Below are positions 26,822 to 39,920 of a stretch of 64,000 nt of DNA, one piece after another. How positions within the stretch are numbered: position 1 is the first letter of the stretch; every line of letters begins with the position of its first letter. This DNA is from Scilla litardierei (Eukaryota; Streptophyta; Magnoliopsida; Asparagales; Asparagaceae): positions 568,035,281 through 568,099,280 of the forward strand of contig CM061142.1 of assembly GCA_030789695.1 (NCBI GenBank). Direction: 5' to 3'. The position numbers were made by a program, and so were the translations under genes. The notes beneath the pieces were generated by a model. That model had not been told where the DNA came from. It did no database searches and saw nothing but the letters and a program-made list of their open reading frames with translations.

Positions 26822-27679
26822 AATTCCCCTAAGGTAAACTCTTGCTCGTCCCCAAGCAAGACAAGACACGAAATACATGGAGAGATTTCCTAAGGAAATC
26901 CAATGACCATCCTTTCTAAACCAATCCTGCGTGCAAACCATATAGACGACAAAATTAAAGTTTACGCTTATCGTGCGATACTCTAGATACCTAGAATGGC
27001 GCGTGACTTGAGAATATATGGTTCCAACACAATCTCAAGCTTAACTCGTATCCCCGTGGAGAAGACTAAATCGTGAAAAATCCACCTAATAGGCTTAAGA
27101 TTGGAAGAGTTCAATTGTTGTTTGAAGTTATAAACCAAGAGTGCGTCATAGAGACTTAACTTTCCAAGATTGGCTCAAGATAAGCTAATTAGTCCTAAAC
27201 CATGGCAGTTGACATGCATATTATGTATTCTTTATACTCACACGGAACTTAAGTGATTCATGTAGTCGGATTTCAGTTAACTACTCCTGACCTAGACGAG
27301 TCTAGGGCGTTGGGCCACAAGGGACCCCTTGGGTCTACTCTCCCGAATCGACTAAGTTCAATTATTTCTTTCACTCCCCCAAATCTTCACCGTTCGACAC
27401 AAATCTCCAATGCTTCCTGAGGCACAGAGACCCGGCTACTTGGTGGGACTAGAAGAACGATGCACTTATCCTTTTTCTTCTCTTTTTTGTATTCAATTGC
27501 TAATATTTTTTTTGAATGGAGCATGTCAAACCACTGCCTATTTAGAGAGAATCACGCTATATCTAAGGTCAATACCCTTCAATCTAATGCCTACTCTACC
27601 AAATTAGCGAAATATATACTTGTGTGATCTAAATGTCGAATAAAAAACCAATCTATACTATCAGGGTTTAAACAAAGAT
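26822..27679 (-). other. 3' untranslated part of element E
   Basis: It begins with the polypurine tract (minus strand CCTTAGGGGAATT at 26822-26834) and the CTTGGGGACGAGCAAG motif (about 26845-26862). The remaining 800 bases have stops in all frames. The segment is cut at 27679 by element D and resumes at 42630. Confidence 0.7.
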
Positions 27680-29314
27680 TATCACGCGCCGCTTCCCATT
27701 ATACTTGGGATCGAGAACATGAACGGGTCTGCATGTGCTTAAAGCAAAGAAGAAGTACTTTTTTCTTTCTTCTTTGATTTAAGCACAATAGGCGTCTGTG
27801 ATTAAATATTGCAGATTCATTGCATGCAAACTCAGAACAATACATGTTATCATTATTACAAAGTCAATGTCCAGATTACATGTGCACAAATAAGGCCTGT
27901 AATCAGCACAAATAAGGCCCAGCATGGCCATAAGGAACAGTTATATCAAATGAAAATACACCTGAATAAAATTACACCAATAAATATTAATTTATAGCGG
28001 TGTTGCGAATACACGTCGTTCCTCAGTAATGGATCTCAGCGTCCGGGTACTACTGGTAAACTAGCTCAGCCTCAAGGTATGCTCCTCTGCAAAATCTGTC
28101 TCAAAACCTGACGTATATTTCACAAGATAACAAACAGGGAAATATACGTTAGCGAGGGTTGCTCGATAAGATTTAAAACATTTAGAAGAATTGACACTCG
28201 GCAAGATATGAAAATAATTGTATATATGTATGGTTTTGCAAAACTTCGAAGACGAGAAACACAATGTGATCACAATAAAGTAAAGCATGGGCAGCTTAAG
28301 GGAACATGTGAGCATAGCAAGTACATATGAGCATGGTAAGAGGAGTTAGCAGATTACACAATTTATGATAGCAACAGTAGAAAGTAAAATGGTGTGTCAT
28401 TCAATTACTTAATCTAGTGACAAGCCCAATGTCCGAGGGCGGAAGAAACTACAATTACACCTAATCCAATGGGAGTTACCCGTGGTTCTGTACTTACCAA
28501 CCCCATCCAGGCGATGGTCAAATTTATCCGTGGGGGTGAAATCCAGCATTCCGACCTCTACTACAATAGACTACCTCACCCAAAAGTGTTATTGTGTATC
28601 TATACAGTTCAATGTATGCCGTATGGCCAATATTCTGTAAATGCCCTGAGGGCCCAATATTCCGTACTTGCCCCAAGGGCTTAACATCACATTTTATTTG
28701 GAGTAAACCATCCATAGATGGTGTGGCACAAGGAACGATACAAACATGCAATGAGGCATTTTATGGTTGTTTTTAACATAGTAGAAGCAATTTTCACATA
28801 TGAGTTTGCATGGAGACCCAACGATTTACAACTTCAAAATTTACCAAAAGCTGACGTAATAAATTACACTATGAGAGAATTAATTTCAGATGTTAAATAC
28901 AATCCTTAAAACATTATTAGCAACTTTAAAGGTAACGATCACATTTTTCAGAAATTCAAAATACAAAACACTTAATCTTGCAAAATTAATTTCTCACAAT
29001 CTACGCTCTAGGCTTTTATGCAATTTCTATCAAAATTGTCCTTGTGATGAGTACTTTTAAGTCACATGTGTTTCATAGAGGCATTCACATGAAAATTGCA
29101 CCAAAGTGATTTAAACACGGGTTTAGCAGTAATTACGCGCGACTTCAAAAATTCACAGAAAGTAATATACTTGCCTGATTGAAGCAATTTTTGGTGCCCA
29201 CACGATCGCAAGAGAGGCGCGGATTTATCTGCAAAGTTGGATGTGTGGTATTAAGATAAAGACTTAAATTCAATAAAATATTACTAATACTAACTTATAT
29301 AATTACTATAAAAA

Positions 29315-31036
29315 ATGGTGAGCGAAAATCCCGGTGAGGGCAACTTGAGGGCGGCGGCTAAACCTAGGTCTCATGGCGGATCCGGCAGTGTTCCGCCTTT
29401 GTCTAACAATCTTAGGGTTTCTCGGGCCGTTGAGGGAAAATATGAGGGCTGGCACAAGGTCTCGTACAGGCGGAAGAATAATCAGGGGCCTTCGGTCTTC
29501 AAAAGGGATCGTTTTGCAGGTGGTTGGACGGAATCTCGAGGTAAGACTTCTAATGGCTCCGGGGGCTCTATTGGTCCTGAAGGTACCGATGCTGCAACAA
29601 ATTTGAGGGTCCAGCAACGCACTGTTCGCATCAGATCTCGTCTGATTGATCGGCATGGATTTAATTCGGGGATGGCCAGCAGCGTGAAATTGTCTGTTAG
29701 GCCTCAAATCCCCTTTCATATCATTCCTTTTGAAGGTAAACGTTCTTGGTCTGATATCTGCTCTTCTCGATGGAAATACGCTGATCCTCTGGTGATGAGC
29801 TTTGTTCCCCCCATGGTTACTGTTGATGGTGTTGCAAAGGCGAAAATCTCTGATAGCATGATTTTAGAAGGGTCTTCTAGATGGCAGAATACTCTGGTTG
29901 GTTACATACTAGGCGATGTGCCATATTTTGGACAGATTAAAGCATGGACTGAGAGACTTTGGCGAATCAAAGGTGGCCTACACATTTTTTCCCGCGAGAA
30001 TGGTTACTTCTATTTCAAATTTGAAAATTTGGAGGACCGAGATTCTATTTTGCACGGAGGCCCTTGGCTGTTTGATGGAAGGCTTGTTGTACTCCAAAAC
30101 TGGACCCCTACAACACATCATACAAGGGATATCCTGACTTTGTACCTGTATGGGTCCAACTTCATAATCTTCCTCTCCCAATGTGGACTCTCGGTATTTT
30201 GAATCGCATTGCTAGTGTCATTGGCACACCACTTTGTTTGGATAAAGCTACTTCAAATCTGGAACGAATTTCATATGCTCGTTGTTTAGTGGAGGTAAAT
30301 TCAGAGAGTAAACTGAAGAGGACTATTCCAATTGAACTAGATGACCTCTCCATAATCTCTATTGAGGTTAAGTATGAAGGGGAGCCTCCAAGGTGTGATG
30401 CTTGTGCATGCTTTGGACATCTTGATAGTCAATATGCCCAATGGGAGATACAATAGCATCTCTTAGTGGAGTGGAGGCTGTTGGGCAAAATTCCCATGTA
30501 GCTGGAATTCCTATTGTGGATAAATCCGGTTCTTTGGAGGATACAGGGGGTAAGTCGGTGGACATGTCAACTAAGACAGACCACTTCTTTGAGGTCGGAG
30601 AGTGCAGTCTACCGAAGGATCATGTAGAAGAGACTACTGATGTTATTTCTACAAGCAATGCTGGTACACGGGGAATAAATCAGATTTGGAGGCGTATTGT
30701 TCGTGGGGCTCAAGCCTTGCGATTATTTCAAACATCATGTACTATTAGGCCGGTGGGGGGCTTGTGCCTATTGATGCTAGTGCAGGTCCCCAACTTAGCC
30801 CTGTAGTAGTTGATGAGCAAGCATCTCTTGATCATTCAGAGCAGGATGGTTTGCCTGACCCACCAATGAATCCAACTATGCCGAACCCCCTTTGGCATGC
30901 ATTGCATCTGGAATTGAGCAAAGCAAGGGGTCAGACCAAGATTAAGCATGTTATGCCATCGCCAGGTTCTGTCCATCGAAGTGCACGGGTCGCGCAATCA
31001 TCAGGTGTGCCACCAACCAACCCACAATTGTCTTAA
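29315..31036 (+). pseudogene. LINE ORF1, RNA-binding gag-like protein
   Basis: Starts MVSENPGEGN. Residues about 130-270 form a DUF4283-like region with SWSDICSSRWKYADPLV and GGPWLFDGRLVVLQNW. The frame shifts near 30140, where the sequence continues in another frame as PMWTLGILNRIASVIG. It goes on to a partial zinc knuckle, CDACACFGHLDSQ, in which the last Cys of a CX2CX4HX4C finger is replaced. A stop at 30456 and another frameshift near 30780 break the low-complexity tail, which ends QLS at 31036. ORF1 proteins coat the LINE RNA. This copy is not functional. Confidence 0.8.
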
Positions 31037-34000
31037 TGTCTGTCTTCTTCTGGAATACTAGAGATCTGAATAATACAGCTAGACGAGCAGATCTGAGGCA
31101 TGCTATGCGTAAGCTTTGTCCGTCTATTTTATGTTTGCTTGAAACTAAAGTAGAATCATACAATGCTAGTCGTATTTCCTGATGTTTTGGTAAGGATTGG
31201 GATAGCATTGATAATAGAGACCACCATAAGGGGGGTCGCATTGTTATCTTCTACAATTCTATTATATGGCGTATCTCCCCTATTACTGCATCAAATCAAC
31301 ACATTTCAGCAATATTTACTAATTCGGCGGGATTTGTGATGGGTCTAACTGCTGTTTACGGATTCAATCTGGCTATTACTATAACACCACTTTGGAGCAA
31401 TCTGGTGGCTGATTCTAATTTATTAAATAATATGCCTTGGTTAGTTGGAGGGGATTTCAACTGCGTTAGGAGTTTCCATGAGAAGCATGGTGACCGGCAT
31501 GTTGATGATATAGCCATGGACGCCTTTAACTCTTGTATTGGGGCTTGCCAATTGATTGAGCTGAAAAGTACAGGCCCCAGCCTCAGTTGGAGCAACGAAC
31601 GCATTGAGGGAAAGCGTATATCTGCAAGACTTGATCGCATTCTTTGCAATGCCGGCTGGATCTCTCAGATGGCACATTCTTTTTATGAATATCTCACAAC
31701 AGGCACTAGTGACCATGCTGCAATGCTACTTTACCTGCTCCCTAAGGTCAGTTCTAAACCCAAGGCCTTCAAGTTTTATAATTCCTGGACTTATTTCCAG
31801 GCTTTAAAGACCTTATTAGCAAGAACTGGGGACGTCAAACTGGAACATCTGGCATGTGTGGGCTTCAGATGAAATTAAGTGCCATTAAACTTTTGTTAAA
31901 ATCATGGGCGGCTAGCTATTTGCAAAGCCTGGACGTTAATATTTGCCGCACCAAGATCTGTTCACTACAATCAGATTCGAACTTGAAGTCAGATGCTACT
32001 CTCCAGAGACAAGAAATTATTGCCTCTCACAATCTTGGAATAGCTCTTAAAATTGAGGAGGAGGACCTGAGGCAAAAAAGCAGACAAAATTGGCTAATGC
32101 TTGGGGATAGTAATTCAAATTTTTTTTTATACATCTCTGAAAACGAGACACTGTCATAACAATTTACATCACCTTATTACTCCTGATGGGAATATGAATT
32201 CTAATTTTGATACCTTGCGGAAGGATGTGCCGCTCTATTATCAGAAATTATACCATCAAGAAGAGTATTGGAATGTATTTCCTAATCTTATTCCCAAACG
32301 AAAAATTACTGAGGAGGCAGCTAGTTGGATGGAATTGCCAGTGAATCCTGTTGAAATCAAATGCACGTTGTTCCAGATTGGTAAAGACAAAGCACCAGGT
32401 CCGGATGGTTTTAACGCCCATTTCTTTCAATACAATTGGGACATTATTGGTGCTGATGTAATAGCAGGGGTCTCTACTTTTTTCAGAACTGGTAGGATGA
32501 TCCCTAGTGTTAATCATGCTTTCTTGACTCTGGTCCCAAAGAATGCAAATGCCTCAGGCCTCGGTGACTACAGGCCGATTGCTTGTTGCAATGTGCTATA
32601 TAAAATTATCAGCAAGTTATTATGTAACAGATTGAAACATGTCATTTCAAATCTGATTTCTTCACATCAGGCCGCCTTTCTAAAAGATAGGTTGCTGGCA
32701 GATTGCACACTACTTGCCCATGAATAGATTCGAGATTTTAGCAATCCTATGGGAGCCAGAACCTGTATTAAATTGGACCTACGTAAGGCTTTCGACAGTG
32801 TTAATAGGGAGTTCATACTTTTCCTCCTACACCAGATGGGTTTCAAATCCACCTTCACTAATTGGATCTCTCAATGTATATCCTCTCCTATTTCTCCGTA
32901 TTAGTTGATGGTTCTCCAGAAGGTTACTTTGGCTCCAATAGAGGTTTGCGCCAGGGTGATCCTCTATCTCCATACTTGTTTGTCCTCGTTATGGAAGCTT
33001 TCTCTCTCCTCATGTCAGTGGCAGACTCTACAGGTGCGATTCATCCCATGCGTAGAACTGGTCAATATCTCACCTCCTCTTTGCTGATGATCTTTTAGTA
33101 TTCTGCCGTGCAAATCCACAGTCCATTCATGGTCTAAAGGATTTACTAGCGAATTTAAAGCTCCTGTCATGACTTCAAATTAATTGGGATAAGAGTTCTG
33201 CCATCTTCAGTAAGGGGGTCCGCAATGCGAGAAGTTTATCTGAGATTCTTGGGATTAAATTGGTTTCCTCTTTCACAACCTATTTGGGCCTACCCCTTTC
33301 ATCAAATTACCCCAGAGCTTCTTTGTTCTCTAGACTGGTTGATAAATGTAAAAAGAGGCTACTTGGGTGGTCCTCCTCACTTCTTTCTATCTCTGGGAAA
33401 ATTGAATTGGTACGCTCAGTCATCTACGGTATGGTCGCTTTCTGGATGCAAGCTTATTGTTTTCCTACTTCTGTTATTAGAGCTATTAACTCAGTTTGCA
33501 GAAATTTCATTTGGTGTAGGAGGAATATTTGGGCCTGGCAGGATATGTGTATTCCTAAAAAGGAAGGAGGTGTGTGACTGAGACACATGGCTGACTTGAA
33601 TGTATCCTCAGGTGTTCGCCTAACTTGGAGAATGCTATCTAATAATGGCATTTGGGCTAGTTATATGAGAAGGTGCTATGCAGCGGTTGAAAGTGGTTTT
33701 TATATGGCCAGATCAGACCCAACACACTCTGGATCATGGAAATTCATGCTTAAGAGCCATCAACTATCACATCGACTCATTAAATGTACTATTAAGGATG
33801 GGAAATCAACTTCATTCTGGTATGATAACTGGCATCCGAGGGGGCCATTATATCTCTTACAAGAACCGATTACTAGCACTGAAAAATCTCGGGTTGGAGA
33901 TTTTTGGAACAGAACTTGCTGGAATAATGTTCCGGCCATTCCAGGCTTGGGTAATCCACTACAGCATGTCACCTTATGTGATGAGAAGGAGTAATGGAGC

Positions 34001-34585
34001 TGGGCTTCTGGGCGCAATTGCTCTTTGCGTGAGATCTGGGAGGAGACCCAAGTAATTCGGCCGGCCTTCCCCTATTATGACACTGTGTGGTTTAAGCATC
34101 ATGTGCCGAAATCCTCTATTGCATTGTTGCAGGCTCTTCGCGGGAAGTTATTAACCAAAGACCACCTTCATAAGTGGGGGAGCATCTCAGACCAATCATG
34201 CGTCCTCTGTACTGGGAATGCAGTGGAGAGTATTGACCATATCTATTTTGAATGTGATTATATCAAATACATTCTTGCTAGGAGTCTTCTCAAGCTCTGA
34301 ATTGCAAACCTGGTTGCGTTATCAATTTCTGGAGTGTGCGATCTGATACTTACTAGATTTAAGAAGAAGGATCCGTTGAGCGTGTTGGCTAAAGTCGCCT
34401 TGTCTTCTATAGTATGGCATATTTGGAAGTAACGCAATAAGCGTATTTTTGAGGAGAAGTTTACAAAAAAAACTGCATTGTTTGAGGAAATCGAGTCAGA
34501 TGTCAAGATCGCACTTAGCCACTTGGATATTGAAGATGTGTCAGATGCAACCCCTTTTACTAATTGGGGTCTTGTAGCTGTCTAA
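31034..34585 (+). pseudogene. LINE ORF2, endonuclease and reverse transcriptase
   Basis: The ATG at 31034 overlaps the ORF1 end. The endonuclease has FFWNTRDLN, LLETKVE, GGDFNCVRS and TSDHAAM, the expected APE-type catalytic landmarks. The RT has [50 protein letters not shown] and the catalytic FADD at 33080-33091. The C-terminal zf-RVT has CVLCTGNAVESIDHIYFEC. In-frame stops occur near 31180, 32160, 32725, 33575, 33994 and 34300, with frameshifts around 31870 and 32900. Ends WGLVAV. ORF2 nicks the target and copies the RNA in place. Dead copy. Confidence 0.9.
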
Positions 34586-36861
34586 TGTAGCCTTCTGTTT
34601 TTAGGCTTGTACTTTTGTTCACTGTATTATACTTTGATTACTCATTTCTAACAGGTGGTAGTAGTTGTTAATATTCGGTTGAGGGTGACGACACTTGTGC
34701 CCAATCCCCTCTCTGTTTATTATAATTATTGCTATCTTGTTTAGGGATGTTGTAAATTATGGATATAAATAAAGACTAACTATTGCCCGTAAAAAAAACT
34801 TATATAATTACTGTTTATTAATTTGTTGACATATATAAACTAAGACTAGCTTACATAACATATACGTTTTAACTATATTATTCACACATCATAATATACT
34901 GTCTTACATTTTAAAATTATACTGTTTTATAACATAATGTATATATACATACTAAACATTAATAACCGTATCTTTATATATACATAAAACTATAAATTAA
35001 TAATATGTATATTAAATAACATTGGTTATAACATTCTCATGCAATTAACTTACATTTCTCTTTCGTTGCTTTCGCCTTCTGTTTGCTTGTATGTTTGAGT
35101 CGTGACTTGGACGGCGACATCGACGGAGGTTGGCAGCTTCGTGGTAGTGAGCTCGACACCGGAGACGATGGTGCTAGGTTGAAGTGAAAGGAGGTTGGAG
35201 CGGAACTGTAGTGACGAAGGTCGTTGGGGGCAGCAGGTGGAGGCAATCGTGGAGTAGGCGTCGAGTGCAGATGGCACAAGAGGAGGGAAGGTTGCGGACG
35301 GCGGCGTTGGTTTTAGGCATGCAGGTTGTTGTTGTCGGAGTCGGGCGTCTATGATTTAAGGAAGGAAAAACTGTGGGTCGGGCGCTTGGTGTTGGCGAGA
35401 GGAAGACGAGGTTGGGCTGCGTGGGGTTAGGGTTGCATCTTTAGGGGTTTCGAAAAAGAAGAAGAAGAAGAAGGGTTGCGGTGATGGTCACCGGTGGGAG
35501 AGAGGAGGATGTGGTCGGCGATGAACGGTGGGGAAGAGACATCGGGAGAGAGAGTTAGAGAGATGCCGTGAGTTGTGGGAGTGGAAGGAGAGAGGGAAGA
35601 GGTCGGGGTTGAACGAGTGTGGTGGAAGCTTGGGGTCACTGTGGTGGTCGTCGGAGAGGGTCATGGTGACGGGATGGAGGTATGGTGGGCTTGAAGGAAG
35701 GTTGGGGAGTTGTTGGTGGTGCGTGGGGACAACGCGACACCAGTGAGGCGTGGCTAGCAATGGCAGGAGACGGGTGCACGGTGTCGTTGTGGACGGAGGT
35801 TGCTTGGGTTCGACTGGGTAGGAGGCGGTGGAGGATAGGGTTGCAGAAGAGAAATATAGGGGGATATATAAAGAAATTCGGTGAGGGGAAAAGAGGAGTC
35901 GGGGTTTTTGGCAGTGGCTTGGGAGCTGGGTTGAAGAGAGGATGGATGAAGATGGTTTAGCACCGCCTTACTGGTGGTGGCTGACGTAAGGGAGGCGAAG
36001 GCACGAGGTTTTGTTTGTGTTGGGAGATCGGAGACTAAGCAACACTGGGGATGGAATTGCTGCGAGGAGATGGCCGCCGAGTCCCTTTTGAAGGAGAAAG
36101 GAAGAGAGAAAACGGTTGAGTGATTATGGCTGCGGAAACATTGGTTGGTTTTAAGATATGTGATTTTGTGTGCGTGAGTTTGATCGTGGGAGAGATGCAC
36201 ACGTGAGCTGCTGTTGAGATATTCGGCTGAGGGAAAATATATTATGTGATTAGTTAGGATTTTGGATTTATAATTAGGGAAACGGAATTTAATTAGGATT
36301 TGTTAAGATTTACTAAGATAATATGTGCTTTAATATGGTTTTGTTAACGCTTTGTTTTCATTTGTTTTGATTTAGTAAATCAATTTCGTTAATAAATTTA
36401 GATTTATTAGATCTAATAATATTTATTAGGCTAAAATCTTATTAGGGTAATCATTCAGTTAGGATAATTAGATATAGGAGGATCCATTTGGTTAGGATAT
36501 TGATAATATTAAGATTTAGTAGGATAAGGTGTGATTCAGGGAATCGATTTAGTTATGATAATTAGATTAGGGAATCTAATATGGTTACGAGGATCAACCT
36601 GATTAAGATTTGATTAGGAGAAATCGATGTAGCCGAAATAATATGGTTATTTATGATTTCGCCCCTCGATTCGACGTCATCCTAAAATCATGAAGAAGAT
36701 ACCGTTGCGACCGCGAAGTCAGGAGGATCACGAATATGGGGTCCGATCACGCATTCGAGCGAGAGAAGATAATAAATAAGATCATAAGACAAATATTCAA
36801 ATAAATCAACACATTAATAATAATATGTACGGAATACATATGATAGAAATAAGCTGTTACA

Positions 36862-36960
36862 TCCTACCCACCTTATTAAAATTCCACCCTCAGAATTTCT
36901 TAAGCTAGATAATAATCAAGGAACACCTAATAGATGCATTTATGACATGAATCATTAAAT
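36862..36960 (-). other. Polypurine tract and 3' untranslated region of element D
   Basis: The minus strand reads AATAAGGTGGGTAGGA directly before the LTR start TGTAACAG. It is the same arrangement as in B (897-910) and C (56609-56624), with the tract changed at two positions. Confidence 0.8.
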
Positions 36961-36977
36961 GCGATGATAGGACACGT

Positions 36978-37933
36978 TCAGACATCATCATTCGTCACTT
37001 GCTCATCGTCCCTTACTTCCTCGACGGCCATAGAGTAAGTTTGGGGCTGACTGTGTTCGGACTTGGCTTGCTGGAGAACTTGATGCTGAGGAGCTAGAGG
37101 GGGTCCCTGTTGGGTTGATTGTGACGCTACCATAGTCTGGGTCACTGGATCGTTGCTGCGACGAGGGCAGTTCCTTACAATATGGTCAGATGCCCCACAC
37201 ACTAAGCACTGGTTCAACATCATACGACAATCCTTCTTGACATGCCCCATTCGGTTACAGTGGTAACACACCATTGTGGATCTAGAGTTGACTAGGGTTG
37301 CATGCCTTTTGAAGTTGGTGGTCTGAGTTGGTCGGAGCTCATTCCTGGTTGGTTCCATAGGGCACTTACTTCCACCAGTTTGAAGTGCCTTCTTACGCTT
37401 CATGATGAGCTCATGCTTCCTAGCAGCATCCAATACTTATTGATGAGTGGTCGGATTCGTCGAAGACATCGAAGCTTGGATGTTGAGATCCAGACCTTGG
37501 AGAAACTGATACGCACGATCTTTGGGATCTTCCACTAGGTGAGGAGCGAATGAACTAAGCATCGAAAATTCCACTTCTATTTGTCAACAGTCCGGGTGCC
37601 TTGCTCTAGGTTGACGAAACATTACTGAAGCTCCATTTTTACTGATCTGTGGAAGTACTGAGCATTGAATCTCTCTCGGAAAATTGTCCAGTTGATTGGC
37701 TTAACCAGTCGTTTAGTATCCCACCGGTTTTGAGCATTACCAGTCAACTGTTTCTTGGATACTTTTACCCAGCCTGCCAAGTCAATGCGGGAGAGGCTCA
37801 GGTCATCTTCAGTACTTTGGGCCCATTCTTCAGCTTTCAGTGGCCCTTCTCTTCCATAAAAACTCTTCAGGTTCAGCTCCAGAAATTGCTTGGCTCTAGG
37901 TGCAGCTCTAGGAGGAGGATGTACAGGTTGCAT
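36978..37933 (-). pseudogene. Element D gag
   Basis: The N-terminal frame (37933-37622) has RAKQFLELNLKSFYGREGP and NRWDTKRLVKPINWTIFRE, the retrotransposon gag core. The C-terminal frame (37433-36978) carries two CX2CX4HX4C knuckles, CYHCNRMGHVKKDC and CLVCGASDHIVRNC. These are spaced as in the chromovirus C gag. A degenerate stretch (37435-37620) with stops joins them. It ends at DDV about 115 bases before the LTR. It lacks the protease that follows gag in C. Role in the family: particle formation and RNA packaging. Confidence 0.82.
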
Positions 37934-39920
37934 AGGCAGTCGTCCTTACCGAATCAATTGGTGTTGAATGTCCAACATCCCTCTCATGATACTCATGAGT
38001 TTGTTGATGTCGGGAACCCCATTTCCATTTGTTCCATTCTCGTTGCAAGTGTTCGGTCTTCCTGTAATGCCAAAAAGAAAACAAAGTAATCTTTCGTGTT
38101 CAAGATTTATTTAGACAGTCTAGCTAATAATGACATCCATATTGTTCAGAAGTATTCGCAGAATGCAAGAGAGGAGTGACCTACATGGGCCACCACTAAA
38201 ACCTGTCACGCACCGCTTCCCATTATACTTGGAAGCGAGAACATGAACGGGTCCGCATGTTCTTAAAGGAAAGATGTACTTTTTTCTTTCTTCTTTGACT
38301 TAGGCACAATAAGCGTCTGTGGTTAAATATTGCAGATTCATTGCATGCAAACTCAAAAAGATACATGTTATCATTATTACAAAGTCAACGTCCAGATTAC
38401 ATGTGCACAAATAAGGCCTAGTATGGCCATTTGGAACAGTTACATGAACTGAAAATACACCTGAATAAGATTACAACAACACATATTAATTTAGATCGGT
38501 GTTGCGAATACACGTCGTTCCTCAGTAGTATATCTTAATGTATGGGTACTCCTGGTAAACTAGCTCAGCCTCAAGGTATGCTCCTCTGCAAAATCTGTCT
38601 CAAAACCTAACGAATATTTCACAAGATAGGGAATTATACGTCAAGGAGGGTTGATCGATAAGATTTAAAACATTTAGAAGAATTGACACTCGACAAGATA
38701 TGAAAATAATTGTATATATGTATGGTTTTGCAAAACTTCGAAGACGAGAAACACAATGTGATCCAATAAAGTAAAGCATGGGCAGCATAAGGGAACATGT
38801 GAGCATAGCACGTACATACGACCATTGTATGAGGAGTTAGCAGGTTACACAATTTATGATAGCAACAACAGAAAGTAAAATGGTGTGTCATTCAATTACT
38901 TAATCTAGTGACGAGCCCAATGTCCGAGGGCGGAAGAAACTACAATTACACCTAAACCAATGGGAGTTACCCGTGGTTCTATACTTACCGACCCCATCTA
39001 GGCGACGGTCAAATTTATCTGTGGGGTGAAATCCAGCATTCCGACCTCTACTACAATGGACTATCCCATCCAAAAGTGTTATTTTGTATCCGTACAGTTC
39101 AATATATGTCGTATGGCCAATATCCCGTAAATGCCCTGAGAGCCCAATATTTCGTACATGCCCCAAGGGCTTAACATCACATTTCATTTGGAGTAAACCA
39201 TCCAGAGATAGTATGTCACAAGGAATGATACAAACATGCAATGAGGCATTTTATGGTTGTTTTTAACATAGTAGAAGCATTTTTCACATATGAGTTTGCA
39301 TGGAGACCCAACGAGTTACAACTTCAACATCCACCAAAAGTGGACGTAATAAATTAAACTATGAGAGAATTAATTTCAGATGTTAAATACAATCCTTAAA
39401 ACATTATCAACAACTTTAAGGGTAACAATCACATTTTTCAGAAATTCAAAATACAAAACCCTTAATCTTGCAAAATTAATTTCTCACAATCTACGATCTA
39501 GATTTTTATGCAATTGCTGTCAAAATTATTCTTGTGATGACTACTTTTAAGTCACGCGTGTTTCAGAGAGGTGTTCACGTGAAAATTGCTCCAAAGTGAT
39601 TTAAACACGGGTTTAGCAGTAATTACGCGCGACTTCAAAAATTCATAGGAAAATATACTTGCATGATTGAAGCGACTTTTGGTTGCCACGTGATCATAAG
39701 AGAGGCGTGGATTTATATGTGAAGTCGGATTTGTGGTATTAAGCTAAAGTCTTAAATTCAATAAAATATAACTAATACTAACTTATATAATTACTATTTA
39801 TTAAGATGTTGACATATAAAAACTAATACAAACTTACATAACATATAAGTTTTAGCAATATTATTCACACATCATAATATACTATCTTAAGCATTAAAAT
39901 TATACTGTTTTATAACATAA

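Larger units (their letters stand above)
29308..34798 (+). mobile_element. L1-type LINE retrotransposon
   Basis: A 5.49 kb insertion within the left LTR of D. It is flanked by cttatataattact at 29294-29307 and again at 34799-34812, a 14-base target duplication. It ends in a short A tract (34791-34798) after ATAAATAAAG. It has ORF1 (gag-like) and ORF2 (endonuclease, RT, zf-RVT) on plus. The ATG of ORF1 lies only 7 bases from the 5' end, so a 5' UTR is absent and the copy may be 5'-truncated. The sister LTR at about 39795 gives the empty site. Confidence 0.95.
27680..36861 (-). repeat. 3' LTR of element D, interrupted by a LINE
   Basis: It starts TATCACGCGCCGC, where the sister LTR has TGTCACGCACCGC, so the terminal TG has mutated to TA. 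It ends GTTACA. It aligns with 38204-42629 except for the LINE at 29308-34798. The GC-rich block at 35040-36200 gives long Pro/Ser-rich frames on the minus strand (also in the sister LTR at 40775-41910). These are compositional and I do not call them genes. A (GAA)n run lies near 35455-35475. Confidence 0.88.
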
